This document shows positions 31,038 to 37,456 of a stretch of 37,456 bases of DNA, in pieces. Positions within the stretch are counted from its first letter, which is position 1, and each line of letters starts with the position of its first letter. The notes beneath the pieces are model-generated. The model saw nothing but the letters and a program-made list of their open reading frames with translations, was not told the origin of the DNA and made no database searches. Made by a program: the position numbers and the translations under genes. This DNA is from an uncultured beta proteobacterium (GTDB taxonomy: Bacteria; Pseudomonadota; Gammaproteobacteria; Burkholderiales; Burkholderiaceae_C), in contig CAIVXG010000132.1 in assembly GCA_903909815.1 (NCBI GenBank), positions 1 through 37,456 of the forward strand, written 5' to 3'.

Positions 31038-34000
31038 ATGAACGCTAGCTACACCTCAATCTGGAATGAATCCACCGGCACCTATGTTGCCGCCTCTGAA
31101 AACGCCAAAACCGCGGGCAAAAAAGCCTCCGGCACAAAGCGTGCAGGCGGCTCAACAGCGCGCTTCGAGCTCAAGGCACTGGCCGTGTCGCTGATGCTGT
31201 CGTTTGGCGGCACGGCCTTCGCGGCTCCGGCAGGTGGCGTCGTCACCGCCGGCAGTGCCACCATCAACAGCGGTGCGGGCAATACGCTGATCACGCAAAC
31301 GACGCAAAACGCGGCCATCAACTGGCTGAGTTTCAACATAGCAGCCGGCGAGTCGGTGAAGTTCGTGCAACCCACTGCCAACTCTGTGGCCTTGAACCGG
31401 GTGCTGGGGTCGGACCCTTCGAACATCCTGGGCAGTCTGACGGCCAACGGCAAGGTTTTTCTGGTGAACCCGAACGGCATCCTGTTCGGCCAGGGCGCAT
31501 CGATCAACGTCGGTGGCCTGGTGGCATCCACGCTGAACGTCACGGACAGTGACTTCATGGCGGGCAGCTACCAATTCGCGGGTGCTGGCAAGGGCTCGGT
31601 CGTCAACCAGGGCAGCATCAACGCCAGTGGCGGCTTTGTCGCGCTGCTGGGTGCCAACGTCGCCAACAACGGCGTCATCGTGGCGAATCTGGGTACCGTG
31701 GCCTTGGCCGCCGGCAACGCCATGACGCTGGATGTGGCCGGAGACGGCCTGCTCAATGTCACGGTGAACCAGGGCGTGGTCAACGCACTGGTGCAAAACG
31801 GGGGATTGATCCAGTCCGACGGAGGGCAGGTGATGCTCACCGCACAGGCCGCGGGCAGTCTGATGTCCAGCGCGGTGAACAACACCGGCGTGATCCAGGC
31901 GCAAACGCTGGTGAACCGCAATGGCAAGATCAGTCTGCTGGCTGACATGCAAAAGGGCACAGTGAACGTGATCGGCACGCTGGACGCCTCGGCGCCGAAT
32001 GGCGGCGACGGCGGCTTCATCGAAACCTCGGCGGCCCACGTGAAAGTGGCAGACGGCGCGCACATCACGACCCGGGCCAGTACCGGGAAGACCGGCAACT
32101 GGCTGATCGATCCGAGCGACTACGCGGTGTCGGCCACGGGCAACATCACCGGCGCTGCACTCAGCACGGCATTGGATTTGAATAACGTCACGCTGCAAAG
32201 CAGCGCGGGCAGCACCGGCACGCTGGGCAATGTCAATGTCAATGACCCTGTGTCCTGGACTGCAACCACCACGCTGGCAATGAACGCGGTGAACGATGTG
32301 AACATCGCCGCCGCTGTCACAGGCATCAACGGCAGTGTGGTGGCCACCGCGGGACACGACGTGAACGTGTCCGCGGCGACCAAAACAACCACCGGCATGC
32401 TCAGTTTTACGGCGGTGAACGACGTGGCCATCACGGCCGCGACGACCGTCATCACCGGCAACATGACCGCAGTGGCGGGCCACGACGTGAAGGTGAGTGC
32501 AGCCTCGACGATCACCACTGGCGACATGATCTTTATCGCGGATAACGACGGCACTGGTCCGGGCGTGGCTGCGGGCACCGTCAGCATCACCTGTGGCAGC
32601 AACTGTCTGACCATCACCACGGGCCACCTCAAGATTCGCTTCAACCCGGTGAGCTATGCCAGCACCGGCGCCGAAATCACTGCTTACGGCTCGCACCTGA
32701 CCGGCGCCGGCGTGCTTGACGCCAAGGCCTGGGTCTTCGGCAAGGGCGACAACAAGATGTACGACGGCACCACGGCCGCCACCGTGAGTGGCATGAAGGC
32801 CGATACCGGTGGCGTGGTTCCGGCCGCAGCGCTGGGGGCTGTGACCAACGCCGTGTTCGACAACCGAAACGTTGGCGCCGCCAAGCTCATCACCTACAAC
32901 AGCACGCTCACCGACCCCGTGTATGAACTGTTTGCGCCCTTTGGCGCAACGCCGGGAAGCTACACCACGCGCGCCGACGTCCTGGTGCGGCCGCTGACGA
33001 TCAACGCCGTCACCGACACGCGTGTCTACAACGGCAGCACCAGTTCCACCGGAACGCCCACGGTCATCGCCCTGCAGCCGGGCGACACACTCACCGGGCC
33101 GCTGACGCAAAGCTATGCCAGCAAGAACGTCCTGGGCACGGGCGCCAGCACGCTGGTGGCCACGGGTCCCTACACGGTGGCCGACGGCAATGGCGGCAAC
33201 AACTACGTCGTCAGCGTCAACACCGCGCCGGGCACCATCACGCCGCTGGCGCTGGTGGGCAGCATCACTGCGCCCAACAAGGTGTACGACGGCAACAACT
33301 CGGCGACGATCGCGACGCGCGCGCTCACCACCCCGGTATCAGGGGACGCAGTGAGCTACGTTGGCGGCACGGCGCTGTTCAGTGACCAGAACGTGGCCAA
33401 CGGCAAGACCGTCACCGGCACAGGTTTTGCATTGGGCGGCGCCGATGCAGGCAACTACTCGGTCAATACCAGCGCCAGCACCACGGCCAACATCACGCCA
33501 GCACCGCTGACCGTGACGGCCAACAGCAACGCGAAGGTCTATGGTCAGACTTTCACTCCGGCCGCGACGGCTTTCACCACCTCAGCTCTGGTCAATGGCG
33601 AGACCGTGGGCAGCGTGACCGAGACCAGTCCCGGCTCGGCCGCCACGGCACCGGTTGTGGGAAGTCCCTACGCCATCACGCCCAGCGGCGCGACAGGGGG
33701 AACCTTCACGCCGTCGAACTACACGATCAGCTACATCAACGGTGTGTTGACCGTGGCACCTGCGCCGCTGACCGTGACGGCCAACGACGTCGCCAAGAGC
33801 TACGGCGATACGCCGGCCCTGAGCGGCTTCACGACAACCGCGCTGAAGAACGGCGAGACCGTGGGTAGCGTGACCGAGACCAGTCCTGGTCAGGTCGCCA
33901 CGGCACCGGTTGCGGGCAGTCCCTACGCCATCACGCCCAATGGCGCGACCGGAGGCAGCTTCACGCCGTCGAACTACACGATCAGCTACGTCAACGGTGT

Positions 34001-34928
34001 GCTGACGGTGGCACCTGCGCCGCTGACCGTGGCGGCCAACGACGTCGCCAAGAACTACGGCGATACGCCGGCCCTGAGCGGCTTCACGACTACCGCGCTG
34101 AAGAATGGCGAGACCGTGGGCAGTGTCACTGAAACCAGCCCTGGTCAGGTCGCAACGGCACCGGTTGCGGGCAGTCCCTACGCCATCACGCCCAGCGGCG
34201 CCACCGGCGGAAGCTTCACGCAATCAAACTACACCATCAGCTACGCCAACGGCGTGCTGAGCGTGGCTCCTGCGCCGCTGACCGTGACAGCGTCCAACGT
34301 CGCCAAGAACTACGGCGATACGCCGGCCCTGACCGGCTTCACGACTACCGCGCTGAAGAATGGCGAGACCGTGGGCAGTGTCACCGAGTCCAGCCCAGGC
34401 TCGGTCGCCACGGCACTGGCAGCGGGCAGTCCCTATGCCATCACTCCCAGTGGCGCGACAGGAGGAACCTTCACACCGTCCAACTACACGATTGCCTACA
34501 ACACCGGCGTGTTGACCGTCACACCTGCTGTCGTGCCACCGATCGTGACCCCACCCGTTGCTGTGCTGCCGGTGGAGCCACCGCCTGTCGTGACCCCACC
34601 CGTCGTTGTGCCGCCAGTGGAGCCACCGCCCGTCGTGACTCCGCCCGTGGTGGTGTCGCCGGTGGAGCCACCGCCCGTCGTTGTGCCCCCGACCGAGACC
34701 CCGCCCGTGGTGGTGCCCCCGGTCACGCCGGTCACCTGGGTGCCGGTGGTCACCCCGCCGGCCAGGCCCTCTGAACTTTTGACGCTGGTGCCGCCGGCTC
34801 CGGTCGTTGCGCCAGCGCCGCTGGCTCCGGTGCCGGTGTTCGTACCGGCGCCCAACGTGACGCCGGTCGCGGCGCCACCTGCACTCTATGTGGCGCCGGT
34901 GCATCTGCGCAAACAAGACCGCAACTGA
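31038..34928 (+). CDS. TpsA exoprotein: FHA secretion domain, YDG/MBG repeats, proline-rich tail
   Basis: This 1296-residue secreted protein has a long N-terminus typical of extended signal peptides (cleavage near AFA, residue 62). A filamentous-hemagglutinin secretion domain follows (about 63-300), with NPNGILFGQG at 144-153. Next are degenerate adhesin repeats, three YDG-type modules (about 573-820), four MBG-type modules of 85-87 residues (about 822-1163) and a proline/valine tail with 15-residue repeats (about 1165-1240). It is probably a surface adhesin or matrix protein. The tail has no cysteines, so the disulfide anchor of HMW1-type adhesins is absent. The only cysteines noted are two near residue 517. 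Confidence 0.9.
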   Translation: MNASYTSIWNESTGTYVAASENAKTAGKKASGTKRAGGSTARFELKALAVSLMLSFGGTAFAAPAGGVVTAGSATINSGAGNTLITQTTQNAAINWLSFNIAAGESVKFVQPTANSVALNRVLGSDPSNILGSLTANGKVFLVNPNGILFGQGASINVGGLVASTLNVTDSDFMAGSYQFAGAGKGSVVNQGSINASGGFVALLGANVANNGVIVANLGTVALAAGNAMTLDVAGDGLLNVTVNQGVVNALVQNGGLIQSDGGQVMLTAQAAGSLMSSAVNNTGVIQAQTLVNRNGKISLLADMQKGTVNVIGTLDASAPNGGDGGFIETSAAHVKVADGAHITTRASTGKTGNWLIDPSDYAVSATGNITGAALSTALDLNNVTLQSSAGSTGTLGNVNVNDPVSWTATTTLAMNAVNDVNIAAAVTGINGSVVATAGHDVNVSAATKTTTGMLSFTAVNDVAITAATTVITGNMTAVAGHDVKVSAASTITTGDMIFIADNDGTGPGVAAGTVSITCGSNCLTITTGHLKIRFNPVSYASTGAEITAYGSHLTGAGVLDAKAWVFGKGDNKMYDGTTAATVSGMKADTGGVVPAAALGAVTNAVFDNRNVGAAKLITYNSTLTDPVYELFAPFGATPGSYTTRADVLVRPLTINAVTDTRVYNGSTSSTGTPTVIALQPGDTLTGPLTQSYASKNVLGTGASTLVATGPYTVADGNGGNNYVVSVNTAPGTITPLALVGSITAPNKVYDGNNSATIATRALTTPVSGDAVSYVGGTALFSDQNVANGKTVTGTGFALGGADAGNYSVNTSASTTANITPAPLTVTANSNAKVYGQTFTPAATAFTTSALVNGETVGSVTETSPGSAATAPVVGSPYAITPSGATGGTFTPSNYTISYINGVLTVAPAPLTVTANDVAKSYGDTPALSGFTTTALKNGETVGSVTETSPGQVATAPVAGSPYAITPNGATGGSFTPSNYTISYVNGVLTVAPAPLTVAANDVAKNYGDTPALSGFTTTALKNGETVGSVTETSPGQVATAPVAGSPYAITPSGATGGSFTQSNYTISYANGVLSVAPAPLTVTASNVAKNYGDTPALTGFTTTALKNGETVGSVTESSPGSVATALAAGSPYAITPSGATGGTFTPSNYTIAYNTGVLTVTPAVVPPIVTPPVAVLPVEPPPVVTPPVVVPPVEPPPVVTPPVVVSPVEPPPVVVPPTETPPVVVPPVTPVTWVPVVTPPARPSELLTLVPPAPVVAPAPLAPVPVFVPAPNVTPVAAPPALYVAPVHLRKQDRN
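33501..34526 (+). repeat. Four tandem ~255-base repeats encoding MBG domains
   Basis: Units start at 33501, 33762, 34017 and 34272, each beginning near GC(A/G)CCGCTGACCGTG. The first is 261 bases and the next two exactly 255. Similarity extends to DNA level with long identical runs, so copy number could change by recombination without breaking frame. Confidence 0.85.
34572..34706 (+). repeat. 45-base repeats encoding the Pro/Val tail
   Basis: GTGGAGCCACCGCC recurs at 34572, 34617 and 34662, exactly 45 bases apart, encoding a 15-residue unit of the form VEPPPVVTPPVVVPP. The period keeps the reading frame. Confidence 0.8.
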
Positions 34929-34941
34929 GAGACCCAAAGCC

Positions 34942-35616
34942 ATGCGAGCGATCACGGCGGCTCTGACCTTGGGTCTGGCAGCCGCGCTCTGTGTCGATTC
35001 GGTGGGCGCGGCGGCGCAGAGTGACAGGCGCGCGAACTTTGAGCACGAGAACGCGTCCGTGGCGGCCAGAAAAGTGGCGGACTGGGTCGTGGATTCGGGT
35101 GACAGCCATGGCATGCCGTTCGTGATCGTGGAAAAGACCGATGCCATGGTGTACGTCTTCAACGCCGATGGGCGCTTGCGCGGCGCGGCCCCTGCGCTGC
35201 TGGGTCTGGCGCTGGGAGACGACTCGGTCCCGGGCATTGGCGAGCGCAAGTTGGCCACCATCCTCCCCGAGGAGCGCACCACGCCGGCGGGGCGATTCGT
35301 CGCCTCGCTAGACCGCAATCTGCATGGCGGTGAAATTCTATGGGTCGATTATGAAAACGCGATTTCTTTGCATCCGGTGATCACGACCGACCCCACGGAA
35401 CACCGGGCGCAGCGCCTGGCGAGTCCATCGCCGCGGGAACATCGAATTTCCTACGGTTGCATCAATGTCCCTGTGGCGTTCTTTCGGCGCGTGATTCACA
35501 CCGCCTTTGCGCGAACCAACGGTGTGGTCTATGTGTTACCCGAAGTGCGCCCGGTGCGCGACGTATTTTCAAACTACGGTGTGGACGAAAGCGCGCACGG
35601 ACCAGCAGGCCATTGA
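34942..35616 (+). CDS. L,D-transpeptidase (YkuD domain) family protein
   Basis: This 224-residue exported protein has a signal peptide ending near residue 25 (AAA-QSD). The YkuD catalytic region reads SLHPVI with a downstream SYGCIN, so the nucleophile Cys is present and the usual His two residues before it is Tyr. The family forms 3-3 peptidoglycan crosslinks or attaches proteins to peptidoglycan. The ATG at 34942 lies 13 bases after the TpsA stop with GAGAG ahead, so it is co-transcribed with the secretion genes. A role in letting the secretion system pass or anchor at the wall is inference. Confidence 0.85.
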   Translation: MRAITAALTLGLAAALCVDSVGAAAQSDRRANFEHENASVAARKVADWVVDSGDSHGMPFVIVEKTDAMVYVFNADGRLRGAAPALLGLALGDDSVPGIGERKLATILPEERTTPAGRFVASLDRNLHGGEILWVDYENAISLHPVITTDPTEHRAQRLASPSPREHRISYGCINVPVAFFRRVIHTAFARTNGVVYVLPEVRPVRDVFSNYGVDESAHGPAGH

Positions 35617-35880
35617 GAGTTCCAAAATACGTGACTGCCCACATCTGCCAGATTGCTGCCAGCGCTTGAAGGCCTGAAAGGACGGTGGCATGCGAGACGC
35701 TGCTGCGAGTCAGCCTCGGACTGATGCTTCTCACCCACGCCGCACTCAAAGTTTTTGCATTCACCGTTGCGGACTTCGTGGGCTACACAGGCTCGCTGGA
35801 CCTACCCGCCGTGCTTGCGTACGCGGTGCTTGCACTGGCTGATGAACCGGCGAGCGGCAAGGGCACCCTAGAATGCCGGT
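35617..35880. other. Intergenic region with a degraded gene
   Basis: This stretch holds the DoxX remnant listed separately and a TAGAAT at 35869-35874 close to the next ATG. No other gene is supported. Confidence 0.4.
35685..35838 (+). pseudogene. DoxX family remnant (N-terminal fragment)
   Basis: Starting from GTG 35685, the residues LLRVSLGLMLLTHAALKVFAFT and then VGYTGSLDLPAVLAYAVLALA resemble the first ~45 residues of DoxX family membrane proteins. Similarity stops at about 35838 and the frame then runs into the dehydrogenase gene. Three of the usual four membrane segments are missing, so this is a truncated gene. Confidence 0.5.
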
Positions 35881-37320
35881 ATGACTTACCCCAACACCCA
35901 ACTCTTCATCGCTGGCGTTTGGCGCGATGCCGCTGACGGCAAAAGCCTTGCTGTGGTCAACCCCGCAACGGGCAAGGAAATCGGCCGCGTAGCGCATGCC
36001 GGCGTGGTCGATCTGGACCTGGCGCTGGCTGCCGCGCAAAAGGGCTTTGAGTCCTGGCGCGACATGCCGGCCGTGGAACGGGCCAGGATCATGCGCAAGG
36101 CAGCCGGCCTGATGCGTGAGCGCGCAGGCGCCATTGCTGCGCTGCTCACTCAGGAGCAAGGCAAGCCGCTGCTTGAGGCCAAAGGCGAGGCCATGGCCGC
36201 GGCCGACATCATTGAGTGGTTTGCCGACGAAGGCCAACGCGTCTATGGCCGCATCGTGCCGTCGCGCGGCAACCCTGCCATGCGCCAGATGGTGCTCAAA
36301 GACCCTGTGGGCCCCGTCGCGGCCTTTACGCCGTGGAACTTTCCCATCAATCAGGTGGTGCGCAAGATGGCCGCCGCGCTGGCCGCGGGCTGCTCCATGA
36401 TTGTCAAAGCCGCTGAAGAGACCCCGGCCGCGCCTGCAGAGCTGATCCGGGCGTTCGCCGACGCGGGTACGCCGGTCGGCGTGCTGGGCCTGGTGTACGG
36501 CAACCCGGCCGAGATTTCCAACTACCTGATCCCGCACCCGATCATTCGCAAAATTACCTTCACCGGCTCCACGCCCGTGGGCAAGCAACTGGCGGCATTG
36601 GCCGGCAAGCACATGAAGCGGGTGACCATGGAACTGGGCGGCCACGCCCCGGTGATCGTGGCCGAAGACGCTGATGTGGCGCTGGCCGTCAAGGCCGTCG
36701 GCGGCGCCAAGTTTCGAAACGCCGGGCAGGTGTGCATTTCGCCCACGCGCTTTCTGGTGCACGAGAGCATCAAGAACGAGTTCACGGCGGCGCTCGTGCA
36801 GTATTCGCAAGGCCTGAAGGTGGGGGACGGCGCCGCCGAGGGCACGCAGATGGGCCCGCTGGCCAACCCGCGCCGCGTAGCGGCCATGGCCGAGTTCACG
36901 CAAGACGCGATCCAGCATGGCGCCACCGTGGCGCTGGGCGGCGCGCGCATTGGCGACGGTGGCAATTTCTGGCAACCCACCGTGCTGACCGACGTACCGC
37001 TGCATGCCAAGGTGTTCAACGAGGAGCCCTTTGGGCCCATGGCCGCCATCCGCAGCTTCAATACGCTGGAAGAGGCCATCAACGAGGCCAACCGCCTGCC
37101 TTACGGATTGGCGGGTTACGCCTTCACGCGCTCGCTCAGGAACGCTGACCTGCTCACACGCCGCGTGGAAGTCGGCATGCTGTGGATCAACATGCCTGCC
37201 ATGCCCTCGGCCGAGATGCCGTTTGGTGGCATCAAGGATTCAGGCTATGGATCCGAAGGCGGGCCGGAGGCGATGGAGGCTTACCTCAATACGCGTTCCG
37301 TCACGGTGCTGAACGTCTAA
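35881..37320 (+). CDS. NAD-dependent succinate-semialdehyde dehydrogenase (ALDH family)
   Basis: This 479-residue aldehyde dehydrogenase has TPWNFP in the cofactor-binding region, the FTGSTPVGK loop, the general base Glu251 in MELGGHAP and catalytic Cys285 in NAGQVC, plus EEPFGPMA near the C-terminus. Sequence style matches the NAD-dependent succinate-semialdehyde dehydrogenase group; oxoglutarate semialdehyde is an alternative substrate. It oxidises the aldehyde to succinate for entry into the TCA cycle. No obvious Shine-Dalgarno precedes ATG 35881, and a TAGAAT lies seven bases ahead, so the message may be leaderless. Confidence 0.9.
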   Translation: MTYPNTQLFIAGVWRDAADGKSLAVVNPATGKEIGRVAHAGVVDLDLALAAAQKGFESWRDMPAVERARIMRKAAGLMRERAGAIAALLTQEQGKPLLEAKGEAMAAADIIEWFADEGQRVYGRIVPSRGNPAMRQMVLKDPVGPVAAFTPWNFPINQVVRKMAAALAAGCSMIVKAAEETPAAPAELIRAFADAGTPVGVLGLVYGNPAEISNYLIPHPIIRKITFTGSTPVGKQLAALAGKHMKRVTMELGGHAPVIVAEDADVALAVKAVGGAKFRNAGQVCISPTRFLVHESIKNEFTAALVQYSQGLKVGDGAAEGTQMGPLANPRRVAAMAEFTQDAIQHGATVALGGARIGDGGNFWQPTVLTDVPLHAKVFNEEPFGPMAAIRSFNTLEEAINEANRLPYGLAGYAFTRSLRNADLLTRRVEVGMLWINMPAMPSAEMPFGGIKDSGYGSEGGPEAMEAYLNTRSVTVLNV

Positions 37321-37324
37321 GGGG

Positions 37325-37453
37325 GCTAGAATTTACAAATGTACCGTTTTAGGATGGATGGTTATGTCCCACCAGGTCAACTCTGTGGATCGCTCAAGTC
37401 GTCGCTCAAGGTCTCTTTTGTCGTTGCCGCATAGTGTGATCCCCTTCTCGTAA
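37325..37453 (+). other. Possible promoter and 29-residue leader ORF at the window end
   Basis: A TAGAAT (37326-37331) is followed by a small dyad TACA-AA-TGTA (37334-37343) and an ORF from ATG 37364 to TAA 37453. The ORF encodes 29 residues rich in Ser and Arg. Its stop directly abuts another ATG at 37454, where the window ends. It may be a translated leader coupled to the next gene, or chance. Confidence 0.25.
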
Positions 37454-37456
37454 ATG

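Noticed and set aside
31152-33110. A 652-codon open frame on the minus strand opposite TpsA
   Set aside because: It is antisense to a strongly supported TpsA reading frame, has no recognisable domain, and its Arg/His/Val composition is that of a shadow frame.
33501-34526. Regular repeats considered as a CRISPR array
   Set aside because: The period is 255 bases, units are coding and in frame, and there are no short repeat/spacer units or cas genes.
34224-35318. A 364-codon minus-strand frame with Arg/His/Trp repeats
   Set aside because: Its repeats are the reverse complement of the TpsA proline-tail repeats; no independent coding evidence.

Overview
This window looks like chromosome from a GC-rich betaproteobacterium, most likely Burkholderiales and perhaps Comamonadaceae (Rhodoferax-like). 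The DUF2844/DUF3443 pair at the left end, the protein families present and the general codon use point that way; the genus is an inference. I see no rRNA, tRNA, CRISPR array, prophage or insertion sequence. Nearly all the DNA is coding and arranged in long same-strand blocks.

Left end (1-5010, plus strand). A DUF2844/DUF3443 exported pair is followed by three genes: a single-heme cytochrome fused to an outer-membrane barrel (Cyc2-like layout), a diheme c4-type lipoprotein, and a YceI protein. An FNR/DNR-type palindrome precedes the three. Together they could form a periplasm-to-outer-membrane electron path.

Phosphorus block (5096-12414). Reading leftward are a TonB-dependent receptor, its own ExbB, ExbD and TonB, and a class A acid phosphatase. 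Reading rightward from the same intergenic region are a paralogous acid phosphatase and a purple-acid-phosphatase-like enzyme. The rightward paralog has lost the catalytic histidine (H189Q) and a motif arginine (R125H), so it is probably a pseudoenzyme. The intergenic region has PHO-box-like direct repeats facing both ways. A strong terminator closes the rightward unit.

Flavin/efflux block (12485-22580, minus strand). Eight closely spaced genes run PepSY membrane protein, DUF2271, DUF4198, ApbE flavin transferase, membrane-anchored diflavin reductase, TolC-like channel, RND adaptor and RND pump. DUF2271 carries an ApbE flavinylation motif (DGVSGAT). This suggests a transmembrane flavin electron-transfer chain placed directly upstream of a tripartite exporter.

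Respiration and stress block (22817-29023). CIO-type cytochrome bd genes (cydA, cydB) overlap a GbsR/MarR regulator that has an array of TTCAG/CTGAA half-sites over its own promoter region. Next come a glycine-zipper lipoprotein, an HD-GYP remnant, a YihY/BrkB membrane protein, a heme-binding beta-barrel protein and a CsbD protein.

Right end (29313-37456, plus strand). A two-partner secretion pair (TpsB, then a TpsA with YDG/MBG repeats and a proline-rich tail) is followed 13 bases later by an L,D-transpeptidase. A DoxX remnant and an NAD-dependent succinate-semialdehyde dehydrogenase follow. The window ends with a possible short leader ORF whose stop abuts a new ATG.
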